Assembly (NCBI GenBank): GCA_965248235.1
Contig: CBDFIU010000002.1
Coordinates: forward strand, 62,001 to 126,000
Reading direction: 5' to 3'
Origin: UBA6623 sp965248235
Lineage (GTDB): Bacteria; Acidobacteriota; Terriglobia; Bryobacterales; UBA6623
DNA length: 64,000 nt
Shown: piece by piece, positions 26,234 through 34,494 of the stretch
Layout of the letters: each line of letters begins with the position of its first letter
Numbering within the stretch: the first letter of the stretch is position 1
The notes under the pieces: generated by a model
Databases searched by the model: none
What the model was told of the DNA's origin: nothing
Seen by the model: the letters and a program-made list of their open reading frames with translations, nothing else
Made by a program: the position numbers and the translations under genes

Positions 26234-27046
26234 ATGCAGGAACGCCTCCAAAAAATCATCGCCCGCGCCGGCATCGCCTCTCGCCGCGCCGCCGAGGAAC
26301 TGATTCTCCAAGGCCGCGTAAGCGTCAACGGGGCCGTGATCTTCAAGTTGGGCACGAAGGCCGACGCCGCGAGCGACCACATCAAAGTCGACGGCAAGTT
26401 GCTTCGTGAGACCAACCAGCCGCCGATCTATTTGATGCTCCACAAGCCGAGGAGCTGCATGACGACGCGGCATGATCCCGAGGGGCGTCCCACGGTGATG
26501 GATTTACTCAAGCGGCTTCGATCGAGGGTCTACCCGGTCGGCAGGCTTGACTACCACAGCGAGGGCTTGCTGCTGTTTACCAACGACGGCGATTTCGCCG
26601 AGCGCATTCTGGCGGCCAAGAGCGAGGTTCCGAAGACCTATCACGTGAAGGTCAAGGGGCATCCTACCGAGGAGGATCTTCAGAAGTTGCGTGAAGGCGT
26701 CAAGCTTGACGGTCGGCCGACGGCGCCGGCCAAGGTTCGGTTGGTACGTCAAGCCGTCAATCCGTGGTACGAGGTCGCGCTGATCGAAGGGCGGAACAAC
26801 CAGATCCGGCGGATGTTTCAGAAGCGCGGCTTTTTGGTCGAAAAGCTGAAACGAGTTAAGATCGGTTCGTTGGCCTTAGGGAAATTGCCGTCGGGCGAGT
26901 TTCGTCACCTAAAGCCCGAGGAAGTGGCGAAATTGCTCCGACGGCAGAAAGAAGCGAAACCATCCAAGGAGTCGACGAAAGACCCTAAAAGAAAAGCGCG
27001 ACCTTCACGCGGCCGATCGACACCGTCGAAACGACGCCGCGCTTAG
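26234..27046 (+). CDS. rluB: RluB/RsuA-family 23S rRNA pseudouridine synthase
   Basis: ATG 26234 gives the usual N-terminus MQERLQKIIARAGIASRRAA; GTG 26219 in the same frame is an alternative. 270 residues. The S4 RNA-binding domain occupies ~1-60 (RAAEELILQGRVSVNGAVI). The catalytic domain has YPVGRLDYHSEGLLLFTNDG with the active-site Asp in GRLD, and VALIEGRNNQIRRMFQKRGF near 180-200. The C-terminal ~35 residues are a Lys/Arg/Ser-rich tail typical of high-GC relatives. It acts in the cytoplasm on the large-subunit rRNA. RluB rather than RsuA/RluE/RluF is inferred from overall similarity. Confidence 0.85.
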   Translation: MQERLQKIIARAGIASRRAAEELILQGRVSVNGAVIFKLGTKADAASDHIKVDGKLLRETNQPPIYLMLHKPRSCMTTRHDPEGRPTVMDLLKRLRSRVYPVGRLDYHSEGLLLFTNDGDFAERILAAKSEVPKTYHVKVKGHPTEEDLQKLREGVKLDGRPTAPAKVRLVRQAVNPWYEVALIEGRNNQIRRMFQKRGFLVEKLKRVKIGSLALGKLPSGEFRHLKPEEVAKLLRRQKEAKPSKESTKDPKRKARPSRGRSTPSKRRRA

Positions 27047-27105
27047 AGGCGCAACGGTTGTCGGGCGGTACCGGACGAGGCGCCTCACGATCCTGCCTGC
27101 ACACC

Positions 27106-28938
27106 ATGCTCAATGACACCCAAATCGCCGATCTGCTCAAGAGCTCGAAGAAGATTGCCGTGGTCGGCCTATCCGACAAACCTTGGCGCCCGAGCTTGGG
27201 CGTGACGCAATACATGGCGAGCCGGGGTTACGAGATTATCCCGGTGAATCCCGAGATTGCCGAGTCTTTGGGCAAGGCTTCCCACGCGAGCCTCGATGAC
27301 GTGCCGGGTCCGATCGACATCGTGAACATTTTCCGGCGATCTGAATTCGTCGGCCCCATCGTGGACAGCGCCATTGCCTTGCGCCCAAAATGTGTCTGGA
27401 TGCAAGAGGGTGTTCGCGACGACGAAGCCGCCGAACGCGCGCGGGCGGCCGGTATTTCGGTCATCCAAGACCGCTGCATTTTGAACCGCTCGCCGATTCC
27501 GACGCAAATGGTTTCCAACGGCGAGTACATGCCGATGGCGCAAACCCGGCAACAAAAAGAAGTCGAGGAGCGCATCAAAGCGCTCGCCGACGACTACGGA
27601 AAAGAGCTCGGGCTCAACCGGCGTGATTTCCTCCGCACCGGCAGCGGCACCGCAGCCGCCTTCATGGCCATGAACAAGGTTTTTGGGCCCCTGTTCGCGG
27701 TGGATACCGCCGAAGCCGCCGACCCGGCCGCCGCCGAGGAGCGTCGCGCGGCTTTAGCCGATGAATTCATCTTCGACGTGCAGACGCACCACGTTCGGTC
27801 CAACTTCGACCGCGCCGGCATCCTGAACCTCACGGCCTGGGCGCAGGGCCAAAACGAAAAGGGAATCCTCATCAATCCGGAACTGGGCCGCGAGCGCCAC
27901 ACCATCGATCGGCTCAAGTTTGACCACTACATCAAGGACATCTTCCTCGACAGCGACGTCAAGATCGCGATTCTCAGCGGTTTCACATCCGAGACGCCCG
28001 AGCATATGGCGCTGACCACCGATGAAATTATCGAGAGCCGGACACTCGTCAACGAGCTGACCGGTTCGCAACGGTTGATGGGGCACGGCCTGTTTTGGCC
28101 CGGCAAAGAGGGCAATCTGGAAGAGATGGAGCGCATCGCCAAGGATCTCAAGATCGACTCGTGGAAGGGCTACACGGTCGGCGATCCCAATGAGGGAGGA
28201 TCGGACTACCCGTGGCTGATGGACGACGAGAAGGTTGCCTTCCCATGCTGGGAGATTGCCGAGAAGTTGGGTATCCGCAATGTCTGCATCCACAAAGGGT
28301 TGATTCCCCCCGACTATGAGACTTTCACGAATTGGGAGTACGCCGGCGTGGGCGATATCGCGGGGGCGGCGAAGGCTTTCCCGAACATCAATTTCCTGAT
28401 CTATCACTCCGCGCTGCGGCCGATGATGAGCCTGAACGCCGCCGAAGAGGAGTTCGAGAAGAATGGCTACATCCCGTGGGTCACCGATCTCGCGCGCCTC
28501 CCCAGCGAACACGGCGTCAAGAATGTCTACGCGGAAATCGGAACATCGTTTGCGTCCGCCGTCGTCACCCACCCCAGATTGGCGGCGGGGATGCTGGGGC
28601 AGTTGATAGAAGGCTTCGGGGCCGACCACGTACTTTTCGGGACCGATTCGATCTGGTACGGCACGCCGCAATGGCAGATCGAGGCGCTGCGTCGGCTCGA
28701 GATCCCCGAGGATCTTCAGAAAAAACACGGGTTTGCGCCGCTAGGCCCGGCGACCGGAGAGGTGAAACGGGCGCTGTTCGGACTCAACGGCGCACGGGTT
28801 TTCGGCGTGGATTTGGACGCTCAACGAAATCCCATGCCCGCCGATTATCAAGATAAGCTGGCGCGGATCAAAGCCGACTATCGAGAGATGGGCGGTAAGC
28901 CCGATAATACTTACTACGGCTGGGTGAACACAGGGTAG
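27106..28938 (+). CDS. In-frame fusion of a CoA-binding domain protein and a Tat-type amidohydrolase
   Basis: ATG 27106 starts MLNDTQIADLL. Residues 1-127 are a CoA_binding (Rossmann-like) protein (KKIAVVGLSDKPWRPSLGV; CVWMQEGVRDDEAAERAR; VIQDRCILNR). From ~128 (SPIPTQMVSNGEYMPMAQT) the sequence matches the N-terminal region of exported amidohydrolase-2 proteins, including a twin-arginine signal at ~169-190 (LNRRDFLRTGSGTAAAFMAM). That signal would be useless in the middle of a protein. The amidohydrolase domain follows (FDVQTHHV; VLFGTDSIWYGTPQWQ) to residue 610. Both native ends are missing at the joint (~27485), so this looks like a deletion fusion rather than an evolved architecture. An internal start could rescue the amidohydrolase. 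Confidence 0.75.
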   Translation: MLNDTQIADLLKSSKKIAVVGLSDKPWRPSLGVTQYMASRGYEIIPVNPEIAESLGKASHASLDDVPGPIDIVNIFRRSEFVGPIVDSAIALRPKCVWMQEGVRDDEAAERARAAGISVIQDRCILNRSPIPTQMVSNGEYMPMAQTRQQKEVEERIKALADDYGKELGLNRRDFLRTGSGTAAAFMAMNKVFGPLFAVDTAEAADPAAAEERRAALADEFIFDVQTHHVRSNFDRAGILNLTAWAQGQNEKGILINPELGRERHTIDRLKFDHYIKDIFLDSDVKIAILSGFTSETPEHMALTTDEIIESRTLVNELTGSQRLMGHGLFWPGKEGNLEEMERIAKDLKIDSWKGYTVGDPNEGGSDYPWLMDDEKVAFPCWEIAEKLGIRNVCIHKGLIPPDYETFTNWEYAGVGDIAGAAKAFPNINFLIYHSALRPMMSLNAAEEEFEKNGYIPWVTDLARLPSEHGVKNVYAEIGTSFASAVVTHPRLAAGMLGQLIEGFGADHVLFGTDSIWYGTPQWQIEALRRLEIPEDLQKKHGFAPLGPATGEVKRALFGLNGARVFGVDLDAQRNPMPADYQDKLARIKADYREMGGKPDNTYYGWVNTG

Positions 28939-29137
28939 CCGGAGCGAATCGGACAGTGTTTCAATGCCTTGCCGCACGGCGGACCTGGGATCGGAATACG
29001 TGCGGATTCCCGCGGCGATGAAGCCGGAGGCCGCGTGAAATTCCGAGGGTTCCCCGAAAAAACATCCTGGTATCGTTGCGTTTTGGCGCCGAGACGACAA
29101 TAATAGCCACATACCCCCCGCGGGAAGGACTTTCCGG

Positions 29138-29428
29138 ATGCCACGCACTGTTTTCATGGGCAACTTGCCCAATTGGGTCACCGCCGACGAGATCGAAGGC
29201 TGGTTGTCGAACGAAAAAATCCTCTTCGACGAAGTCAAGGTGATCCGAGATTTCGAGACGCAGGAATCAAAAGGCTACGCCTTCGTCGAGGCGGCCTCCG
29301 ACGAGGACGTGAAGGCTTTGATCGCCCGCTTCAATCGCGCGCCCCTTGAAGATAAGGTGCTGCGAGTCAACGAAGCGCGTTCGAACGATCAAAACAGAGG
29401 CGCCAAGCCGCGTCCGCGGCGGCGGTAG
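29138..29428 (+). CDS. RRM-type RNA-binding protein
   Basis: 96 residues from ATG 29138. It is a single RNA-recognition motif with RNP2 VFMGNL at residues 5-10 and RNP1 KGYAFVEA at ~47-54, then a basic Arg-rich tail (NRGAKPRPRRR). This is the short bacterial glycine/arginine-tailed RRM protein type. It is stand-alone, and the next gene converges on it. A role in RNA binding, perhaps cold or stress-related, is known for the family but not shown here. Confidence 0.9.
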   Translation: MPRTVFMGNLPNWVTADEIEGWLSNEKILFDEVKVIRDFETQESKGYAFVEAASDEDVKALIARFNRAPLEDKVLRVNEARSNDQNRGAKPRPRRR

Positions 29429-29464
29429 TGCCGTGCGGCGGCGGGAATCGTCCCGGGGCTCGCT

Positions 29465-30913
29465 CTATGCCGACCAGGTCGGCTCCATACGCCCGCCCGT
29501 CTCGCGCAACACCTTTTCAATGCGACCTTGGTAATCGCGAACCAATTCCAGATACGGGTGGTCTCTCTCTTCCAATCGCCGCACAAGCGGGCCGGCTTCG
29601 TTGTGGGTGCGCACTTCGGCGAGCAGGTTATTCATCTGGTGGGGGTCGGCCCGGATGTCGTATAGCTCGTCCAGATCCCACAGCCCGTGATAGTGCATAT
29701 AGCTGTATTGGTCTGTCCTGAGGCCGATCACCGTCGGCGTCTGTGGGAAGGCCCGCTCCCACATGTATTCGTAAACCAACTCCGTGCGCCATTCCTGGGC
29801 GTCGCCGCGCAACAGCGGCAAAAGCGATCGACCTTGCATCGTAGGCGGCACGCCGGCGCCCGCGGCATCCAGCAGCGTCGGGCCGATGTCGAGGTTGAGG
29901 GCCATGCCGTCGGCCGCGCGGCCGCCCTCGAAAAGGTCCGGGCAACGGGCGAACATCGGCACGCGAATCGAGGGCTCATACATCGTGCGCTTGTCGATCA
30001 GGCCGTGTTCGCCGTGCTGGAAGCCGTTGTCGCCCATGTAGACGAATAACGTGTCGTTGGCCAGGCCCAGCTCTTCGAGTTCGTTGTAGACTTCGCCAAC
30101 GCTGTCGTCGAGGCCGCGGATGCATTCGCAATAGTCGATGTAGAAATCGTCGAACTGATAGCGCTTGTTGTAGAGCCCGTCGACACCGTGCCATGATTGC
30201 CGTTGGCGGCGCACCCAGTCGGGCTTGCCGCTATAATTTTCGTCGGTGTCGGCCATCGAGGCCGGGTAGGGGATCTTCTTGTCTCGATAGGTGCCCTTGT
30301 AGCGGGGAGGCGGAGAGAAGTTGTCATGCACGGCCTTGTGCGAAAGAAAGAGTAGAAAAGGCCCGTCCTTGTTTTCTCTCAGAAACTTCGTAGCCTCGCC
30401 GGTGAGGATGTCGGGGTTGTAGCCCTTGACGGTGCGGCGTTCGCCGTCGTAATTCAACTCCGGGTCGAAGTAGGTGCCTTGTCCTCGAAACGAAATCCAG
30501 CGGTCGAACCCCGGGCGCGGTTCGTCGGTCTCGCCGCCCATGTGCCACTTGCCGACGAACCCCGTTCGGTAACCCCCCTGTTGCAGCGCCTGGGGAAACG
30601 TCATCAGGTTGCGGTTGAGCGGCGTGCTGTTGTCATTCACGTTGTGGGCGTGCATGTATTGCCCGCTGAGAATCGACGCTCGGCTCGGTGAACACAGCGA
30701 CGTTGTGACGAACGCGTTCTTAACATGGACGCCTTGCCCGATGATGCGATCCATGTGGGGCGTTTCGAGAAAGGGATGCCCCATGGCGCCCAACATGTCG
30801 TAGCGGTGGTCGTCGCTCAAAATGAAGACGAGATTGCGCCGCCGGTTTTGGGCGCGCGCCGTCGCGGCGGTGGCGGCCCCGGCCATGGTTTGTAGAAAAC
30901 TCTTTCGGGTCAT
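29465..30913 (-). CDS. Arylsulfatase (formylglycine type), Tat or signal-peptide exported
   Basis: 482 residues from ATG 30913. The N-terminus MTRKSFLQTMAGAATAATARA is a signal (only one K/R pair, so Tat is weak). The sulfatase domain has FILSDDHRYDMLGAMGHP with the metal Asp pair, SLCSPSRASILSGQY near residue 72 (the C-x-P-S-R formylglycine site is intact), VGKWHMGG, and MGDNGFQHGEHGLIDKR near 295. It ends with the usual LYDIRADPHQMNNLL. Maturation needs a formylglycine-generating enzyme or anaerobic equivalent encoded elsewhere; only a remnant of a GFRCV-type protein is seen here (34160-34330). Complete. Confidence 0.9.
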   Translation of the reverse strand: MTRKSFLQTMAGAATAATARAQNRRRNLVFILSDDHRYDMLGAMGHPFLETPHMDRIIGQGVHVKNAFVTTSLCSPSRASILSGQYMHAHNVNDNSTPLNRNLMTFPQALQQGGYRTGFVGKWHMGGETDEPRPGFDRWISFRGQGTYFDPELNYDGERRTVKGYNPDILTGEATKFLRENKDGPFLLFLSHKAVHDNFSPPPRYKGTYRDKKIPYPASMADTDENYSGKPDWVRRQRQSWHGVDGLYNKRYQFDDFYIDYCECIRGLDDSVGEVYNELEELGLANDTLFVYMGDNGFQHGEHGLIDKRTMYEPSIRVPMFARCPDLFEGGRAADGMALNLDIGPTLLDAAGAGVPPTMQGRSLLPLLRGDAQEWRTELVYEYMWERAFPQTPTVIGLRTDQYSYMHYHGLWDLDELYDIRADPHQMNNLLAEVRTHNEAGPLVRRLEERDHPYLELVRDYQGRIEKVLRETGGRMEPTWSA

Positions 30914-31063
30914 GGTGATGGACGATGTTCCTTCCGTCGCCGCTCACTTGTGGTGTGTCGCGGGGAACTTCCGGCGACGAATCTTCGTAAGCATACGACA
31001 GACGCCGATCACGCGGCCCGCTTATGAGTCCGCCGACCTGGTGATGATATCCTAGCGCTAACG

Positions 31064-31939
31064 ATGCCATTTTGTACAAATTGCGGTTCTCAAACTCCAG
31101 ACGGCGCCGTGTTCTGCGCCAACTGCGGCACGCCCTCTCGGGCCGGCGCGGAACCGGCGGCGGCGCACGCGGTGCCTATCTTACCGCTTGAATACCGTAT
31201 CGAGGGCGACAATCTGCAGATCGTGCGGATTCAATTGAGGGCGGGCCAGGAGATCTTCGCCGAGGCCGGCAAGATGGTTTACAAGACCACGACCGTCGAA
31301 TGGGAAACCGCGATGACCGGCAAGGGCTTGGGCCAGAAGCTTTTCGGCGCGCTCAAGCGCAAGCTTGCAGGCGAGTCGCTGTTCATGACTCATTTCCGCG
31401 CTCCGTCAGGAGAAGGAGAGGTCGGGCTGGCGGGAGATTTTCCGGGGCGGATTCAGCCGTTCGATCTCGCCGCGGGCAAGTCGATTTTGGTTCAACGCGA
31501 CGGGTTTATCGCCGCCGAGATTAGCGTGAAGCTTGACATTGCTTTCACGAAGCGTCTCGGAGCGGGCTTTTTCGGCGGCGAGGGATTCATTCTCGAAAAG
31601 CTGACCGGCCCCGGCATGGCCTTCATTCACGGCGGCGGGGATTTCGTCGAGTTTAACCTGGGTCCGGGCGAGAAGATCCAGGTGGATACGGGATGCGTGG
31701 TGGCGTTCGAGGAGTCGGTGCATTACGACGTCCAGTTTGCCGGGGGGATCAAGACCGGGCTTTTCGGCGGCGAAGGGCTGTTTCTGGCGACGCTGCAGGG
31801 TCCCGGCAAAGCGGTCATTCAGACGATGACTCTGTCGAAGCTGCGACGCGAGTTGGGCGGCGGCTTGGGCGCGAAATCCGGCGGCGGCGAAGCCCACGGC
31901 CTAGGCTCGCTAACGAACATGTTCGGCAGCAACGACTGA
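31064..31939 (+). CDS. TIGR00266/AIM24-family protein with N-terminal zinc ribbon
   Basis: 291 residues from ATG 31064. Residues 3-24 form a zinc ribbon (FCTNCGSQTPDGAVFCANCG). The rest is the AIM24 beta-sandwich (DUF124): EYRIEGDNLQIVRIQLRAGQ, EAGKMVYKTTTVEWETAM, GEGFILEKLTGPGMAFIHGG, GPGEKIQVDTGCVVAFEESV and the terminal GGLGAKSG. The molecular function of the family is unknown in bacteria. No membrane segment. It is transcribed divergently from the sulfatase at 30913, with 150 bp between. Confidence 0.9.
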   Translation: MPFCTNCGSQTPDGAVFCANCGTPSRAGAEPAAAHAVPILPLEYRIEGDNLQIVRIQLRAGQEIFAEAGKMVYKTTTVEWETAMTGKGLGQKLFGALKRKLAGESLFMTHFRAPSGEGEVGLAGDFPGRIQPFDLAAGKSILVQRDGFIAAEISVKLDIAFTKRLGAGFFGGEGFILEKLTGPGMAFIHGGGDFVEFNLGPGEKIQVDTGCVVAFEESVHYDVQFAGGIKTGLFGGEGLFLATLQGPGKAVIQTMTLSKLRRELGGGLGAKSGGGEAHGLGSLTNMFGSND

Positions 31940-32164
31940 CACCCAAACCGAGCCCCTCAGCAAGCGGTATCCGACGAAACCACTCGAAGCCCAACGAGAC
32001 CCCGAAATCCCGTAATCTCCTCGATGCCAAGCGTCCCTGACGTGGCGTGAGGTGCCGGCCTTGCCGCGCCACGTCGGTCAATCCAGGGAATAGGTTGCTG
32101 CGCGCGGCGGGTGGCTCTACAGTAAGGACAGATACCCGGTCGTCGAACCCAGAGTCCGATCCTC

Positions 32165-33088
32165 GTGCATTCTCACAACCACGCTACCGGCCGCAAGCTG
32201 CAAATTTCGTTGTGGCTGACGGTTGCGTTTATCGTGATCGAATTCGCCGCGGGCATCAGGGCGCAGAGCTTGGCGCTGCTCTCCGACGCGGGACACAATT
32301 TCACTGATGCCCTGGCGCTCGGTCTGGCTTGGTTCGCCTTCTATCTGCAATCGAAGCCGCCGAACGAAATCAAGACCTTCGGCTACCTGCGCGCGGGCGT
32401 CCTTTCGGCGTTCGTCAACGCCGCGACACTGGTTGTGCTGGCGTTCTACATTTTCTACGAAAGTTACGTGCGCTTCTTGAGCCCCCGCGATGTTCAGGAA
32501 GACATCATGATCGTCGTGGCCGCCGCCGGGTTGGTCGTCAATCTCGGCGTCATGTGGGCTCTGCACAGCGACAGCCGCGACGACATCAATATTCGCGGCG
32601 CCTTCATGCATATGCTGGGCGACGCACTTTCCTCGGTCGGCATCATTGTCGGCGGGGTCGTGATCGCCTACACGCGCCTGCCTTGGATCGATCCGCTGCT
32701 GTCGGTCTTGATCGGGGTCCTAATCCTTTGGAGCGCTCGGGAGATCATTCGCGACTCGCTGAATATTCTTCTCGAGGGTCTGCCGCGGGGGATCACGCGC
32801 GAGGAGGTTTGCGGGGCGCTCGCCGATGTCGACGGCGTAATCGATGTCCACGACCTCCACATCTGGAGCCTTTCGTCGCACACCCACGCTTTGAGCTGCC
32901 ACGCTCTGATCGACGACCTGCCGCCTTCGGCAAGCGACATCATTTTGCGCAACATCAACGGAGTGCTCGAGCAGCGCTACCGGATTCTCCACACCACCAT
33001 TCAGTTCGAGCATGTGCGCTGCGAACACGCCGACGGTATTTGCGCGAATCACCCCGTGGAGGCGGTCGCGGTTGATCGTGATTCGTGA
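32165..33088 (+). CDS. Cation diffusion facilitator (CDF) metal efflux transporter
   Basis: 307 residues from GTG 32165, giving the His-rich N-terminus MHSHNHATGRK. Six transmembrane segments fit the CDF fold. The two metal-binding pairs are in LLSDAGHNFTDALALG (TM2, HxxxD) and FMHMLGDALSSVGI (TM5, HxxxD). The cytoplasmic C-terminal domain has VDGVIDVHDLHIWSLSSHTH. This residue pattern is that of Zn2+/Cd2+ exporters of the CzcD/ZitB type. Complete; followed by two hairpins. Confidence 0.92.
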   Translation: MHSHNHATGRKLQISLWLTVAFIVIEFAAGIRAQSLALLSDAGHNFTDALALGLAWFAFYLQSKPPNEIKTFGYLRAGVLSAFVNAATLVVLAFYIFYESYVRFLSPRDVQEDIMIVVAAAGLVVNLGVMWALHSDSRDDINIRGAFMHMLGDALSSVGIIVGGVVIAYTRLPWIDPLLSVLIGVLILWSAREIIRDSLNILLEGLPRGITREEVCGALADVDGVIDVHDLHIWSLSSHTHALSCHALIDDLPPSASDIILRNINGVLEQRYRILHTTIQFEHVRCEHADGICANHPVEAVAVDRDS

Positions 33089-33094
33089 AGCTTG

Positions 33095-33149
33095 GAGACA
33101 AGCTGAGAGCTTGTCTCTACTTTGGGCGGGACCGGCAAGAGTGCCGGTC
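33095..33149. repeat. Two adjacent hairpins between convergent genes
   Basis: Hairpin 1: GAGACAAGC (33095-33103) / GCTTGTCTC (33109-33117), loop TGAGA. Hairpin 2: GACCGGCA (33130-33137) / TGCCGGTC (33142-33149), loop AGAG. They lie between the convergent transporter and dehydrogenase genes, so they may act as a bidirectional terminator, and they also look like small dispersed palindromes. Confidence 0.5.
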
Positions 33150-33185
33150 GCTACGGGGACGGTGCACCGGTTGCTGCCGCGTTTC

Positions 33186-34151
33186 TCACGGCCCGGCGAC
33201 AACGTTCACCGGGCGACCGTCGAAAAAGTCAAAAACATTGTCGATCGATAGCTTGAGGCCCGTTTCCAGGGCTTCGCGCGTCACCCCGCCCGAGTGCGGC
33301 GTCAAGATGACGTTCGACAGCTTCGTCAGAGGATGTCCCGGTGGCAGGGGCTCGGCATCGAAGACGTCGAGCCCGGCGGCGGCGATCCGTTTCTCTTCCA
33401 GCGCTTCGAGCAGCGCGGCCTCATCGACGATCGGCCCGCGCGCGGTGTTGATGAAAATCGCGCTCGGCTTCATGGAGGCGAATTCCGGCACTCCGATGAA
33501 CCCGATCGTGTCGGGCGACTGACGCAGGTGAAGGCTGACGACGTCGCTCATGCGGTAGAGTTCATCGAGCTCGACCAACTCGACGCCGAGTTCGTGGGCG
33601 AGGTCCGGGTTGGGGTGCATGGTCCACGCGACCACCTTCATGCCGATGCCCCGGGCAATTCGGGCTGTTTGTCGGCCGATGGCGCCGAGGCCGATGACTC
33701 CCAATGTCTTGCCGTGCAATTGCGTGACGAAAGCGCGAGGCCAACCACCGGCCTTCGTGTCGGCATCCACCTCGGGAATGCGCCGAGCCGCGGCCAGCAT
33801 CAGCGTCAGGGTGTGCTCGGCCATCGCCACCGCCGAGACGCCGGGCGTATTGGTGACCGTCACGCCGAGGCGAACGGCGGCGTCCGCGTCGACGTGATCG
33901 GTACCCGTTCCCCACAACGAAACGATGCGCAAATCGGGGCAGGCGGCGAATACGGCCTCGGTGAAATCGATCGACGAGCGAATGTTGATCACGGCGTCGA
34001 AACCGCCAATTCTTTCGATCAGTTCCGCCTCCGAGCCGGGCAGCGAGTCGTGGTAGGCAATCTCGGCGCGCTGGTCGAGCCCTTGGTAGGCTGCGCTGGG
34101 GCCCATCACGGGAGGGGCATCGTCAGGAATCGAAATACGGAGGTTCGGCAT
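33186..34151 (-). CDS. D-2-hydroxyacid dehydrogenase family protein
   Basis: 321 residues from ATG 34151. The NAD-binding core has KTLGVIGLGAIGRQTARIAR near residues 145-165, and catalytic elements follow: NTARGPIVDEAALLEAL with the Arg-containing loop, AAAGLDVFDAEPLPPGHPL with Glu, and NVILTPHSGGVT with the catalytic His. The substrate-binding N-terminal half has LWGTGTDHVDADAA. The length fits a short form like glycerate or phosphoglycerate dehydrogenase without the C-terminal ACT domain. Exact substrate unknown. Complete. Confidence 0.88.
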   Translation of the reverse strand: MPNLRISIPDDAPPVMGPSAAYQGLDQRAEIAYHDSLPGSEAELIERIGGFDAVINIRSSIDFTEAVFAACPDLRIVSLWGTGTDHVDADAAVRLGVTVTNTPGVSAVAMAEHTLTLMLAAARRIPEVDADTKAGGWPRAFVTQLHGKTLGVIGLGAIGRQTARIARGIGMKVVAWTMHPNPDLAHELGVELVELDELYRMSDVVSLHLRQSPDTIGFIGVPEFASMKPSAIFINTARGPIVDEAALLEALEEKRIAAAGLDVFDAEPLPPGHPLTKLSNVILTPHSGGVTREALETGLKLSIDNVFDFFDGRPVNVVAGP

Positions 34152-34159
34152 GGTTGTAA

Positions 34160-34330
34160 TTACGGGTTAGCAGCGGGTTCGGGCAATGTCTCGCGGACAC
34201 AGCGAAAACCGATGTCATGGCTGTAAGAGTGCCCGTCAACCGCATTGGCGCGAGCCGCCCTCGGTCGCGGAGATTCCGACGATTGCGCGAAACCGGTCAG
34301 GCCGCAAGCCGCCGACCCAAGGATGAACAT
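34160..34330 (-). pseudogene. Remnant of a formylglycine-generating-enzyme-like (SUMF1) gene, ends only
   Basis: 56 codons from ATG 34330: a signal-like start MFILGSAACGLTGFAQS joined in frame to ANAVDGHSYSHDIGFRCVRE. The final GFRCVRE is the hallmark C-terminus of FGE-sulfatase (SUMF1) domain proteins. The entire ~250-residue catalytic fold between is missing. In a sulfatase-rich region the lost gene could have been a sulfatase-modifying enzyme, but many SUMF1 proteins have other roles. Confidence 0.55.
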
Positions 34331-34494
34331 CGCCGGAATCCGCGCCCGTCGGACACGTTGTCGAAGTCGAGTAAGCACTGTACGGAAGGGCGTCCGCGCC
34401 GCGCTAGGCGGCGGAAGCAAAGGTGCGCGGCAGGCGGAGGTTACTTCCGCCCCCCGGTTACAAGATCAGTTTCAGCGTCGTAGGCGCCGAAAGG

